Assembly: GCF_015477775.1 (NCBI RefSeq)
Contig: NZ_JADLQO010000011.1
Coordinates: 186,001 to 250,000 of the forward strand
From: Nocardia abscessus
GTDB lineage: Bacteria; Actinomycetota; Actinomycetes; Mycobacteriales; Mycobacteriaceae
Reading direction: 5' to 3'
Length of the DNA: 64,000 bases
Shown here: positions 52,207 to 60,861 of the stretch, piece by piece
Numbering within the stretch: position 1 is the stretch's first letter
Layout: each line of letters begins with the position of its first letter
The notes under the pieces: model-generated
What the model was told of the DNA's origin: nothing
Seen by the model: the letters and a program-made list of their open reading frames with translations, nothing else
The model's database searches: none
Translations under genes and position numbers: made by a program

Positions 52207-52319
52207 CGGGGTGCGTCGGCTGGGTGGCCTCCGACGTGGACGGCGGCGAATCGACGCAGGAAAGCCCAGGACTCGGCGCGGGTGGCGGAATCGGGCGGGA
52301 TCGAATCCCTCAGCCCGAG
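51954..52319 (-). pseudogene. unidentified gene fragment antisense to the GT87 3' end
   Basis: An open minus-strand frame of 121 codons, with no ATG or GTG before its middle, reads ESWAFLRRFAAVHVGGHPAD, APRYKVVARAVVVAEVAETI, LDAENNAWPRDPGRVW and FGISAYAREVRDLWRH. G or C at almost all third positions gives a strong coding look. I do not recognise the family. It is probably a truncated gene whose 5' end has been lost, next to the broken HxlR gene. Its overlap with the GT87 tail on the other strand makes one of the two a run-on. Confidence 0.4.
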
Positions 52320-52505
52320 TCATCGCGGCGCGACGTTGACGCGCCTCGGTAGGAGCCCGACAATCCCGGGGGGATCCGAGCATCGACCAACCGCGCCGGT
52401 GTGGCAACGGTCCGCGATGGGAGGGGGCGTGACAGTGGCACGAGTACAATTCCGTCCGGCGACACGCCGAGTGGAGCGTCGGCCGGTCGAGGCTGGGTCG
52501 GGTTC

Positions 52506-53205
52506 CTAGTTGCCGGGTGAGGTGACCGAGGCGTTGCGTGCGCCGGATTCCGGTGCACGCCAGGCGAACCAGTCCGGGAAGCCGGTGACGAGTTCGGGCC
52601 CCCGTCGACATTGACCCGGCCCGAGCCCAGGGCGGTGGCGATAGTCGAGGTCCCCGCCACCAATCGGTGCAACTCCGCCAGATCGGTGGTGACCCAGACG
52701 TCGGTGTCGTATCCGGGGTGCCGATGGCAGGCGCTGGCTTCTTCGGGCGCGAGTACGAGCCAGGCGCGTTCCTCGCCCGCATCGTGCAGAACGAACTCGA
52801 CGACCACGCGGCGAGCGGGCAGCCGGTCGCGGCGCACGAACTGCCGCAGCCGCCACAGCGCCCGGGCGGTGTCGAGTTGCTCGCGTTCGGGGTCGCCGAA
52901 GCACCAGCGACGCGCCCAATCCCCGAACTGCCGCACCAGGGGTTCCAAGGCAGCCCCGGCGGGTGTGAGCCGGTACTCGGGCCGGTCCTCCTCGTCGGGT
53001 ACGCGTGCCACCAACCCGTTGACCTGCAGCCGGCGCAGTCGTGCCGACAGCAACGTTCGGCTGATCCCTGGCAAGCCGCGATGGATGTCGTTGCACCGGC
53101 GCGAGCCGAGCAGCAGTTCACGCACCAGCAGAGCAGAAGTGTCCACCGGTCGCCGATCACGTCGACCCCCGCCGACACCGGGCAGTATTCGATTCCCTGT
53201 CGCAT
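52506..53205 (-). pseudogene. HxlR-family regulator with two frameshifts
   Basis: The reading frame starts near 53205 with GVDVIGDRWTLLL; the sequence then continues in another frame as LVRELLLGSRRCNDIHRGLP, NGLVARVPDEEDRPEYRLTP and in the C-terminal domain. Between them the minus strand reads CTGCTCTGCTG, a tandem duplication of CTGCT (53127-53136 on the plus strand as AGCAG twice), which shifts the frame. A second shift lies near 52605, in a run of five Gs, after which TGFPDWFAW continues in a third frame to the stop at 52506. An HxlR repressor with an SCP2-like C-terminal domain, now inactive. Confidence 0.7.
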
Positions 53206-53211
53206 GCGCCT

Positions 53212-53406
53212 ACCCCAGTCCGATCTTTGGACCGGCCACTCAAGCTACTGCTCCGGCAAGCTGACTACATCGATGAGGACACCGTCCTGGTTCACGACCT
53301 GCTGCACGAGCGGCGTGACGATACCTGGACCCTGACGACCGGCCGCTACCCCAAACTCCGGCTGCCGCACCGGTGGTGGCCGCTCAGTGCCGCACGGCGG
53401 GCCTGA
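53212..53406 (+). pseudogene. unidentified C-terminal gene fragment
   Basis: Sixty-four codons ending at TGA 53404-53406 read LDRPLKLLLRQADYID, EDTVLVHDLLHERRDDTWTL and TTGRYPKLRLPHRWW. The codon use is typical of a real gene but no start exists; the beginning was probably lost when the neighbouring HxlR gene decayed. The family is not recognised. The following bases to 53631 carry another short minus-strand tail (WSTWQQPSNPALSRL) of unknown origin. Confidence 0.35.
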
Positions 53407-53631
53407 GCATCGTCCACGACGACATCGGTCCCGGCGGCCTGCGAGTTCTCCATGCCGTCAAGCAGCCCTGACCCGTTGTCCAGACGGCTGAGACACCTAC
53501 AGCGCTGCGCGCAGCCAGCCGGTGAGGTCTCGGGTCAACCGGGACAGGGCCGGATTCGACGGCTGCTGCCAGGTAGACCAGTCCACGTCGGGTACCGGGG
53601 AACCGGCAGTCTGGCATGCGGCGCCACCGAA

Positions 53632-54348
53632 CTACGACTTCGGTGGTGTCGTCGCCGTGCATGCTCTCGTGACGACCTCTACCCACACCTGCGGATCGGT
53701 CGACCACAGGTTGTGCGCGACTCCGGGTACCTCCTCGAACCTGCCGTGCGGGACCAAGGCGGCGAGCTGCCGCAGTGGCCAGGACGGGCGGATGTCGTGC
53801 TGCGGGGCGATGAACGTCATGGCGACGTCGGAGTCGGCCAGTCGGCGGAGCACGTCGGGTTCGTGGATCCACTGCACGAACGACGCGCCCAGTGCGGCGT
53901 GAACGTCCGCTGCCCAAGCGATCTCGACGTCGGTTTCCAGGTGCCGCGAGGACTCGTACGCCTGGGACCAGGTGCGGTCCTTGTGGAGTCCGTGTCCTGC
54001 CACGCCGACCACGGATCCGACTCGGTCGGGATGATCCAACGCGTAACGCACCGCCAGGTCCGAGCCCCAAGAATGGCCGAGCACCACCCAGCTGTCGATC
54101 CCCCCGGCTCGCCGCACCGCTTCGAGATCGGCGACTGCCCGACCGAGGTCGTGCGGCCCGCCGCCGGAGCGTCCGACACCTCTCGGTTCCGGGTACCAGG
54201 CCCGCATTCCGCGAGGTGCCAGCCGGTCATCCTCGAGGTAGTGGACGCAGCCCGGTCCACCCGACAGAACCACGACATCCGGCCCCTGTCCCGTGACACC
54301 GACGTGCAGCAAAGTCCCGTCATCGGCGGGCACCATCATCGATCGCAT
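53632..54348 (-). CDS. alpha/beta-hydrolase, proline-iminopeptidase-like
   Basis: 238 residues. The oxyanion region reads VVVLSGGPGCVHYLEDD (canonical HGGPG), the nucleophile elbow is GHSWGS with Ser near 96, and the His is in PGVAHNLWST. EPRGVGRSGGGP is typical of prolyl aminopeptidase-like hydrolases, but the cap domain is short. It may act on small esters or peptides. No conserved neighbour. It stops close to the tail fragments. Confidence 0.78.
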   Translation of the reverse strand: MRSMMVPADDGTLLHVGVTGQGPDVVVLSGGPGCVHYLEDDRLAPRGMRAWYPEPRGVGRSGGGPHDLGRAVADLEAVRRAGGIDSWVVLGHSWGSDLAVRYALDHPDRVGSVVGVAGHGLHKDRTWSQAYESSRHLETDVEIAWAADVHAALGASFVQWIHEPDVLRRLADSDVAMTFIAPQHDIRPSWPLRQLAALVPHGRFEEVPGVAHNLWSTDPQVWVEVVTRACTATTPPKS

Positions 54349-54426
54349 TTCACCCTCTGGTCGCAGTGAAGCCGAGTTGGTTCTGCGGAGTCGACCAGCA
54401 CCTTCCCGGACGGCGCAGGGCGCCGG

Positions 54427-54861
54427 TCACAGCTGCACAGCAGCGGATACCATCCAAATCCCCAGCGCCAGTACGCAGAATACCGAGCCGGTGATCGCCA
54501 CTGCCTTGCCTCTGCGTGCCCCGGTGCAGCCGACAATGCCGAAGACGAGTCCGGGCAGCGCGAACACATATGCCCCGTACTGCCGAACCTCCGATAGGTC
54601 GATCGGGAGAAAGGGGACGACCAACGCGGCAACACCGAGAATCAAGGCGATCACGGCGAACCCGAATCCCTTGGAGGGCACCACGGAAGCGTTCGGCGGA
54701 TGCTGGGGCCACGCTGAGGGCGAACCGTCGTGGAACTGTGGCGGCTGATTCGAGGGCCGCCCGAATTGGTCCAGCTGCGGCGGTTGCCGACTCGGCAGGG
54801 GTGGTGGGCTCGACGGACGCGGCCCGAAGCCGGGGCCGGGCACGTGTGGATCGTTCGGCAC
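54427..54861 (-). CDS. Pro-rich small membrane protein (DUF4190-like)
   Basis: 144 residues. A Pro/Gln/Ser-rich cytosolic N-terminus of about 65 residues (PHVPGPGFGPRPSSPPPLPS) is followed by two to three membrane helices: FGFAVIALILGVAALVVPFL, YVFALPGLVFGIVGCTGARR and AVAITGSVFCVLALGIWMVS. This is the general plan of DUF4190/DUF4352-type actinobacterial proteins. No enzymatic role visible. Confidence 0.65.
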   Translation of the reverse strand: MPNDPHVPGPGFGPRPSSPPPLPSRQPPQLDQFGRPSNQPPQFHDGSPSAWPQHPPNASVVPSKGFGFAVIALILGVAALVVPFLPIDLSEVRQYGAYVFALPGLVFGIVGCTGARRGKAVAITGSVFCVLALGIWMVSAAVQL

Positions 54862-54913
54862 CGACCGAGCATATCGGTGATACGGCCGCCGAACCCGAAT
54901 CCCGCTGCATCAA

Positions 54914-55047
54914 TCACAGGGCGAGATGCAGGCCGAAGGTGACGTCGCCGGTGGTGACGAGATCGCCGTCGTCCACGACCCGAGCCCTGGTGATCACGCC
55001 GCCCTCCCGCGCCAGTTGCCCGATGCCTGGGTACTCTCCAGATCGTT
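54914..55047 (-). pseudogene. C-terminal remnant of a DJ-1/PfpI-type protein
   Basis: A minus-strand frame reads GIGQLAREGGVITRARVVDD, GDLVTTGDVTFGLHLAL and stops. This resembles the end of DJ-1/PfpI proteins, where RVVDDGxLVTxGGVTxGLDLAL is the final strand and helix. The rest is missing; a start is not present. The remnant ends where the next plus-strand gene begins. Confidence 0.45.
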
Positions 55048-55692
55048 ATGGTGTCCGCTGTCCTTCTACTGACCGCCTGTATCCAGCTGGCCTGCGTGTT
55101 CCTGTTGTGGGCTCGTACCACGCGCATCGCCCGGATCTGGTTGCTGGGCTTGGTGGGTATCGGACTGGCTTACGACTCGGCGGTCGTCGGGCTCGGAGCG
55201 ATGCTGGGGGAGGGGCCGTTGCTGCACGCCTCGAGTTTCGGCCGATTCGTCGGCCACGCCCTGTTGACTCCGCTGCTGGTCCTCTGGGCGGCCGACCGCA
55301 CCGGCGCGAGTCCGCGGTGGCGCCGGTCGGCGTTGGCGCTCACCCTGGCATTGGTGGCATGGGGCGTGCTCGCGGAACTGCCTCACCTGCGACTCGTACC
55401 TCGCCGGTTCGCCGACACCCTTCGTTATACGGCCGAATCCCCTGCCCCTCCGGTACCCGCGCTCGTGGTGACCGCCGTGTTGATGGCCGCCGGAATCGTG
55501 TTGTGGCGCAGGGAAGGCCGCCGGTCGCCGTTGCTCGGAACCGTGCTGCTGCTGCTCGCGTCCGCGGCGGCCGTGGCCGTTGCGCCGCTCGGCAATGTCG
55601 GTGAGGCTGTGCTGCTCGCCGCGCTCACCGGCGCAGAAGTGCAGGGCTTGTCGAGAAAACCCGGTGCGAAGTCGACCGAATACCGGAAATGA
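55048..55692 (+). CDS. six-helix membrane protein
   Basis: 214 residues with about six membrane helices: VLLLTACIQLACVFLLW, ARIWLLGLVGIGLAYDS, ALLTPLLVLWAADR, ALALTLALVAWGVLAEL, ALVVTAVLMAAGIVLW and GTVLLLLASAAAVAVAPLG. No charged catalytic residue within the helices. I know similar integral proteins only as hypothetical. The ATG lies against the PfpI remnant, leaving little room for its own promoter. Confidence 0.6.
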   Translation: MVSAVLLLTACIQLACVFLLWARTTRIARIWLLGLVGIGLAYDSAVVGLGAMLGEGPLLHASSFGRFVGHALLTPLLVLWAADRTGASPRWRRSALALTLALVAWGVLAELPHLRLVPRRFADTLRYTAESPAPPVPALVVTAVLMAAGIVLWRREGRRSPLLGTVLLLLASAAAVAVAPLGNVGEAVLLAALTGAEVQGLSRKPGAKSTEYRK

Positions 55693-55776
55693 CGCGCTAC
55701 TGCCGTTTCGAGTCGGCTACCACGGACGCCGTGGTGACTAGGTCGGTCACGCTCACGGGTGTCGGTACCCCTGCCG

Positions 55777-56346
55777 TCACTCCCGGGCGGGAAAGCGGCG
55801 GGCCCACGGTTCGTGTTCGATGCGCGCGCTGGTGATCACGGTGCTGAGCAGGCGATACCAACCTGCCGTGATGATCAGCTCGAGGATCTGGTCGTTCGCG
55901 TAGCGTTCGGCCAGTAGCGACCAGACTTCGTCGGAGATGTCGGCGGCGTCGTAGAGTTCGTCCGTCATGCGCACAAGGACGGTGTCCGCCTCGGTCCATG
56001 CGGGATCGTCGGCGGGCCCGGTTGCGGCAGCGTCGATTTGGGCGGTGGTCAGACCGACCTCGGGCCCTTGGATCACGGCGTGGACGCCCCATTCGTACTC
56101 CGCGTCCGCTCTGGCGCAGGTGCGGTGGATGACGATCTCGCGATCACGCGGGGGCACCCGGCCGTGGCCGAGGATGCCTGCCCCGAGTGGACGCATCCGC
56201 GAGAAGAGCTCATCGTGCACGGCCAGGGTTCGGAACAGAATCAGCGGATCGAGCGCGGTCTCCTTCGGCATCCACTTTCGCAGTTGGGCGTCGATCTCCG
56301 GTGCGTATGGCGGGTGGAGTGGGGCGATGCGCGGTGCGGTGGTCAT
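55777..56346 (-). CDS. carboxymuconolactone-decarboxylase-family protein
   Basis: 189 residues (frame open to 56610). An AhpD/CMD-like all-helical fold: LAVHDELFSRMRPLGAGILG, VPPRDREIVIHRTCARADAE, YEWGVHAVIQGPEVGLTTAQ and DQILELIITAGWYRLLSTVI. The classical redox CxxC is absent; a single Cys near 78 in RTCARADAEYEWGVH fits CMD enzymes that use general-base chemistry. Divergent from an HxlR regulator 90 bases away, which probably controls it. Confidence 0.82.
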   Translation of the reverse strand: MTTAPRIAPLHPPYAPEIDAQLRKWMPKETALDPLILFRTLAVHDELFSRMRPLGAGILGHGRVPPRDREIVIHRTCARADAEYEWGVHAVIQGPEVGLTTAQIDAAATGPADDPAWTEADTVLVRMTDELYDAADISDEVWSLLAERYANDQILELIITAGWYRLLSTVITSARIEHEPWARRFPARE

Positions 56347-56436
56347 CGGTGAGAACCTCGTGCTTCGGTCGAGCCGGCGAACCGTTTTGCTAAGATCGCC
56401 CGGTTGCTTCGAAAAGCAGAGCAAGGACGCACTCGA

Positions 56437-56784
56437 ATGGTAGCTTCGGAATTCGAAGCGGACAAGCCTCCCTCGGTCGGTGAACCCGTCCGAGGGTCCC
56501 GCTCCGGCCGCCCGATCATGGTGCTGCTGGATCTGCTGGGCAGGCGCTGGGCCCTGCGCGTGCTGTGGGAACTGCGCGACGGCGCGAGCGCAACCTTCCG
56601 TGAGTTGCAAACCCGGACGGGTGGAGTGTCCGCCAGCGTTCTCAACGATCGGCTACGGGAGCTCCGGGCGGCCGGCATCGTGGAGACCGATGCCGATGGT
56701 TACCGGCTGAGCTCCGATGGCCGCGACCTACTCGCGTCCCTTGCGCCACTGCAGGTTTGGGCCCAGCGCTGGGGTGACTCCTAG
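56437..56784 (+). CDS. HxlR-family transcriptional regulator
   Basis: 115 residues from ATG 56437 with AAGGA eight bases upstream; a TTG at 56404 is less likely. Winged helix: VLLDLLGRRWALRVLWELRD, FRELQTRTGGVSASVLNDRL and the wing ELRAAGIVETDADGYRLSSD. Short HxlR proteins respond to reactive electrophiles or phenols and often sit next to their target. The divergent CMD gene is the natural target. Confidence 0.83.
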   Translation: MVASEFEADKPPSVGEPVRGSRSGRPIMVLLDLLGRRWALRVLWELRDGASATFRELQTRTGGVSASVLNDRLRELRAAGIVETDADGYRLSSDGRDLLASLAPLQVWAQRWGDS

Positions 56785-57134
56785 GCGTGTGACGGGCAAC
56801 CCCGCCGTGCTGATCAGTCGCGGCAGGGCGCAAGTGTGAGCTCGTCGGCGGCATTCGATCGGACGCGGCACGCTGCCCGGCTCGACGTTCCGACGTCGGC
56901 GGCTGTGGGGATGTGGAAGGCGGTTGCCCCATGCGGGTCGGCGGCAGCGCAGTCGAGATGGTGGCGGCACCTGACTCCGGCGATGTGTCCGCCGAGTGTG
57001 CTCATGCGGCCTGCGCATCGACCAGTTGTAGTCCGGGTAGCGGGCGCTCTTCCCATCTGCCTCATACGCGCTGTTCGGTGCCCTTCGCGGTGGCTGCGGC
57101 GATCGTGTGGTTCCGACATTATCTGACTCGAGCA

Positions 57135-57161
57135 CTTGCACTCTTCTATGGAGAGTGCTAG
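57135..57161. promoter_or_regulatory. CIRCE element upstream of Hsp20
   Basis: CTTGCACTC-N9-GAGTGCTAG, matching the HrcA-binding CIRCE consensus TTAGCACTC-N9-GAGTGCTAA at 7 and 8 of 9 arm positions. It is followed by a TAGATAATAT stretch that could be the -10 region and lies 73 bases before the gene. The gap 56785-57233 has no gene otherwise. Confidence 0.75.
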
Positions 57162-57233
57162 ATAATATCTGTGTCAGGTGGCACAGATTAGCTGAAGTCA
57201 CACGCGAGAGAAAGAGTGAGTGGAGGTGTCGAC

Positions 57234-57656
57234 ATGCTGATGCGTACCGATCCGTTCGGTGATCTGGATCGTTTGACGCAGCAGGTGTTCGGTGCGCCCG
57301 CCCGCCCGGCGGTGATGCCGATGGACGCCTGGCGAGACGGGGACGAGTTCTTCGTGGAGTTGGATCTGCCCGGAATCGACCCGGACTCGCTGGATCTGGA
57401 TGTCGAACGCAATGTGGTCACCGTGCGAGCTTCGCGTCCGGAGCTGGACGCTGGGCGGTCGATGATCGCCGCGGAACGCGCCCGCGGTGTGTTCAGCCGC
57501 CGGCTGTTCCTGGGTGAGAACCTCGATACCGACCAGATCCGCGCCGACTACCGCGACGGGGTGCTGCGCTTGATCGTCCCGGTCGCGGAGAAGGCCAAAC
57601 CCCGCAAGATCGAGATCGCCCGTCACGGCCACCAGCGCCAGGCGATCAACGCCTGA
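57234..57656 (+). CDS. Hsp20/alpha-crystallin small heat-shock protein
   Basis: 140 residues from ATG 57234, seven bases after GGAGG (a GTG at 57216 adds six residues). The alpha-crystallin domain runs from AWRDGDEFFVELDLPGIDPD to the DGVLRLIVPV segment, with the ERARGVFSRRLFLGENLD region typical of the actinobacterial Hsp18/Hsp20 class. ATP-independent holdase that keeps unfolding proteins soluble. Expression likely rises upon heat through HrcA release from CIRCE. Confidence 0.9.
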   Translation: MLMRTDPFGDLDRLTQQVFGAPARPAVMPMDAWRDGDEFFVELDLPGIDPDSLDLDVERNVVTVRASRPELDAGRSMIAAERARGVFSRRLFLGENLDTDQIRADYRDGVLRLIVPVAEKAKPRKIEIARHGHQRQAINA

Positions 57657-57692
57657 GCCGTTCGGGCCGCGTTGCCCCCAGGAGGTCCGGTG

Positions 57693-57959
57693 ATGACCAC
57701 CACAACCGGTATGGGCTCGCCCGAGGTGTCGTGGCTGGATGCCCGGCTGCTCGAGCTGGACCCCGACCTCGAGGAGTTGTTCGCCGAGGTCGACGACATC
57801 CTGTGCGAGGCAAGGGCGCGGTGGCGGCAACGCCCCGGCGAGGGGCTCAGCCGCGGTGGACCGGGATGGCGGCAGCCTCCCCGGTTACGGGGACGGCGCC
57901 CGCGACCGGTACCGGCTACCCAGCGCAGCCCACCCGCCCGCATGCCGTGCCGCTGGTAG
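57693..57959 (+). CDS. small hypothetical protein after Hsp20
   Basis: 88 residues from ATG 57693, after AGGAGG (a GTG stands just before). The first 50 residues (SWLDARLLELDPDLEELFAE, VDDILCEARARWRQR) are acidic and helical and resemble short proteins that follow hsp18 in actinomycetes; the last 40 are Arg/Pro-rich. It may be a partner of Hsp20 in the same transcript, with 36 bases between. Function unknown. Confidence 0.55.
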   Translation: MTTTTGMGSPEVSWLDARLLELDPDLEELFAEVDDILCEARARWRQRPGEGLSRGGPGWRQPPRLRGRRPRPVPATQRSPPARMPCRW

Positions 57960-58060
57960 CCCACCGCGCCGGACCCGGGTGGGCTCGGTCGGCATGGTCC
58001 TCCGGGCCCACCCGGCCTTTCCGCCGGAATACACATGATCACGTCCGAGGAGGAACCGCC

Positions 58061-58861
58061 ATGACCACGCTCCCGGCCGGCAACGACTCCGACGGCGCCG
58101 ACCAGAACACCCACGCCCTTCGGCCGGCGGGCACGCGAGATCTTGTCGTCGGTGAGTCTCGGGGAGTGGATGCCCGGGTTGCGATGAAGACAGAGGATCT
58201 CGGCAACGGAAGCCCGGCGCGGAGTGACGGCAACGGCAGGCAAGGGCTGGAGACCATCGGGAGCTTCCGATTCTGGTTTGCCGACCAGCGGTGGGAATGG
58301 TCGGATCAGGTCGCGAAGTTGCACGGGTACGCACCGGGAACGGTGGAACCCACTACGGAGCTGCTGCTCGCGCACAAGCACCCGGATGACCGTGCCACGG
58401 TAGCGGAAACGCTGGCCACGGCGGTGCGGACGGGGGAGCCGTTCTGCAGTCGTCACCGCATCATCGATGTGGCCGGCCGGGTGCATCACGTGCTGGTGGT
58501 GGGAGATCGGTTGCACGACTCCACCGGTGCGACGGTGGGGACCACCGGCTATTACGTCGATCTCACCGGTCGGCTCGACGAGAACCGGCAAAGGGTGCTG
58601 CAGGAGACCCTGCCGGAAGTCGTGGCCGCACGTGAGGTCATCGAGCAGGCCAAAGGCATCCTGATGTTCGTGTACGGCCTCAACGCCGAGCAGGCGTTCG
58701 GGGTGTTGCAGTGGCGCTCCCAGGAAACCAACACCAAACTTCGCGATCTGGCGGCGAAACTCGTCGGCGCGGTGGTGGCTTTGGGTGGCGGGCCGGTTCG
58801 GCAGCGCACCCAATTCGACCATCTGCTGCTGACCGTCCACGAACGACCGGATCGGACTTAG
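58061..58861 (+). CDS. PAS-ANTAR signalling protein
   Basis: 266 residues from ATG 58061 with GAGGAGGA six bases upstream. A PAS-like domain at about 68-175 (FADQRWEWSDQVAKLHGYAP, HKHPDDRATVAETLATAV, GTTGYYVDLTGRL), then an ANTAR RNA-binding domain at about 185-240 (AREVIEQAKGILMFVYGLNA, EQAFGVLQWRSQETN). ANTAR proteins act on leader RNA hairpins to prevent termination. No kinase is adjacent; the PAS domain probably senses directly. Confidence 0.88.
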   Translation: MTTLPAGNDSDGADQNTHALRPAGTRDLVVGESRGVDARVAMKTEDLGNGSPARSDGNGRQGLETIGSFRFWFADQRWEWSDQVAKLHGYAPGTVEPTTELLLAHKHPDDRATVAETLATAVRTGEPFCSRHRIIDVAGRVHHVLVVGDRLHDSTGATVGTTGYYVDLTGRLDENRQRVLQETLPEVVAAREVIEQAKGILMFVYGLNAEQAFGVLQWRSQETNTKLRDLAAKLVGAVVALGGGPVRQRTQFDHLLLTVHERPDRT

Positions 58862-58912
58862 CCACCGGGCCTGATTCGCGCGGGCGCGGGTGCCCTACCG
58901 CATGTGTGCGGG

Positions 58913-59622
58913 TCAGGATGTGGCGATGACAGTGCTGGCCCCGAGCGCGGCGATCAGGCCGACGATCTGACTCCGGCGCAATTGTTCCTTCAGCGCGGAC
59001 ACGCTCAGTATCACCGGGACGATCGGGTAGAGCGAAGACAAGACGACCGCCACGGCCAGGTGCTCGGTCCGCGTGGCGAAGAGGTAGGACACCAGCGCGG
59101 CGGCGGCGAGGATGCCGGAGCACACGGCGGTGAACCCGTCCCTATGTCGCCGGGCCGTGGCGCTTCCCCGGATCCGGATGCGAGCTTCCAGACGACCAGA
59201 GCGACGAGAACGACGGCCGCTGCCCGGCCTGCGGTCACCGGCCAGATACCGGAGTCGGGCGTGGCCTGAGCCAACGCGAGGTACTGCACGGCGATGCCGA
59301 CTCAGTCCATCGCCGACCCCGGCGCCGGTGCCCGGATCGGAACCGGTGGTGCCCCCGCGACGAGCCAGAGGGCCGGCAAGGCAACCGCGATCCCGGCCCA
59401 CGCGATACCGGTTCCCACGCCGGACAGCGCTCCCCAGCCGAGATCGGCCGGATCGGGCGCGGTGCGGGAGACCAGCAGCCCGGCGAGGACGGTTGCGGCC
59501 AGCCCACCGAGCTGCCCGAGCAGGGCAACACGGCCGAATCCGATGCGGCGGGAGGCGACTCCACCCGAGAAATCCGACAGGCCGTAGCTCAACGCGGAGA
59601 CCAGCGCCAGAAGCGGGGCCAT
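58913..59622 (-). pseudogene. broken EamA/DMT-type permease
   Basis: Pieces of one drug/metabolite transporter lie in three frames: MAPLLALVSALSYGLSDFSG, then WAGIAVALPALWLVAG to a stop near 59302; QYLALAQATPDSGIWPVTAG with VVLVALVVWKLASG (59010-59289); and FTAVCSGILAAAALVSYLFA with LSSLYPIVPVILSVSALKEQ and the end at 58913. At least two frameshifts, and some of the middle helices are unclear. Non-functional, unless the sequence has errors. Confidence 0.7.
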
Positions 59623-59624
59623 GA

Positions 59625-59909
59625 TCAGGCTGTCCGGTCCCGCTCGGCCTGACCCACCGGACACACCGCGGATCGGGTACAGCAGCCACGATCGCACAGC
59701 CGGCACAACAGCCGGGCAGCCGCGGACTGACTCGAGCCGACGCGCTTCCCCAACTCCGTCACGCTGATTCCCGGCGAAACCGCCAGCGTCACCAGAGCGC
59801 CCGCGCCGCTGATGCTGACGGCACCGGCGTCGTGTACCCGAGCGAGCATCACGGCGTTGATCGCGAGCGCCGCCGCCCCCAACAGGTTCACCAATCGCTC
59901 GTTATGCAT
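59625..59909 (-). pseudogene. truncated MarR-family regulator
   Basis: 94 residues. The first 68 read VNLLGAAALAINAVMLARVH, SGAGALVTLAVSPGISVTEL and GKRVGSSQSAAARLLCRLCD, matching the N-terminal helices and recognition helix of MarR proteins. The expected wing and C-terminal dimer helices (about 80 more residues) are missing; the tail is an out-of-frame read. It lies directly next to the broken DMT permease, which it probably once controlled. Confidence 0.65.
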
Positions 59910-60102
59910 GACTCATGCATAAGATCGCGCCCGGGGTGGATGTCAATGCCGTGCCTCGCAATCCAGGCGGCGTCTATCTGACGCGCTGCTGGCATCGGTG
60001 AAATGGGCGAGGGGCCGCACGGCTTCGTGGATGCCCCGTGCTTACCCGGACCTCGGCCTGCGAGGCCGATCGCAGAACCCGGCCGAACTGGGCGAGCCTG
60101 CC

Positions 60103-60771
60103 TCATGGCGGCGATGTCGCGCCCCGTGCTGGGCGACCGGATTCTCCGGACTCTGCGGGGCGGCACAGCGTCCGCTCGGCGGTCACGGTCAGCCGCTCGA
60201 TCGCCTCCTCGACGGGCAGGCCGCGACCGGTCACGAGCAGATCCAGGCTTTCGAAACTCGTCAGCGCCCACAGCACGTCGGTCGCCCATTCCGTCGAAAC
60301 GTCCTCGCGCAGAATGTTCGCCGCGGCGAGTCGATGCGCCAGGTGGGCGACGCCTCCTCGGCGATCCTCCTCCATTGCCCGCACCGCTTCGGCGGCCGAG
60401 GACGGATCGAGGCGGTCCATGGCGTGCAGCACGCGATAGATCTCGAGGTCACGGGCCTTCATGCGACTCGCGGCGGCTATCGCGCCGCGCAGGTGTGCGC
60501 GCGCGTCGGCCGAGTCGACGGCCGCGGTGAGCTCCCGCAAGCCGGTGCGGCTGGACAGATCCGCGACGAACGCGTCGAAAAGGCCGGCGCGGGAACCGAA
60601 GTCCACATAGATCGTCGACCGTGACACGCCGGCGGCCTTGGCGACTTTGTCCAGGCTCAACGGCTCGGTCGGCGCCTCACGGAGCTGGCCGGCGACGGCG
60701 TCCAGGATGCGGCGCCGGGTCTGGACCGCAGCCTCCGCCCGCGCGGCCTGGTCGTACTTGCGCTTGGTCAT
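60103..60771 (-). CDS. TetR-family transcriptional regulator
   Basis: 222 residues from ATG 60771, nine bases after GGGAGG; ATG 60780 is the alternative. Helix-turn-helix at about 40-62 (SLDKVAKAAGVSRSTIYVDF, GSRAGLFDAF), then a ligand domain with RAHLRGAIAAASRMKARDLE. Divergent from the membrane-protein operon, with a palindromic site between the two. It should repress that operon. Confidence 0.86.
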   Translation of the reverse strand: MTKRKYDQAARAEAAVQTRRRILDAVAGQLREAPTEPLSLDKVAKAAGVSRSTIYVDFGSRAGLFDAFVADLSSRTGLRELTAAVDSADARAHLRGAIAAASRMKARDLEIYRVLHAMDRLDPSSAAEAVRAMEEDRRGGVAHLAHRLAAANILREDVSTEWATDVLWALTSFESLDLLVTGRGLPVEEAIERLTVTAERTLCRPAESGESGRPARGATSPP

Positions 60772-60830
60772 GCGGCTCATCCTCCCATATTTCGATTGAC
60801 AAGCTGTCCGATGAAAGCGCATCATTTCGC

Positions 60831-60845
60831 CAGACAGTATGTCTG
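60831..60845. promoter_or_regulatory. probable TetR operator
   Basis: CAGACA-GTA-TGTCTG is a perfect 15-base palindrome, extended by TTTCGC and ATGAAA, in the 90-base gap between the TetR gene and the membrane-protein gene and 17 bases before the ATG of the latter. It would block the plus-strand promoter when bound. Confidence 0.65.
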
Positions 60846-60861
60846 ATGAAATGGAGAGTCG

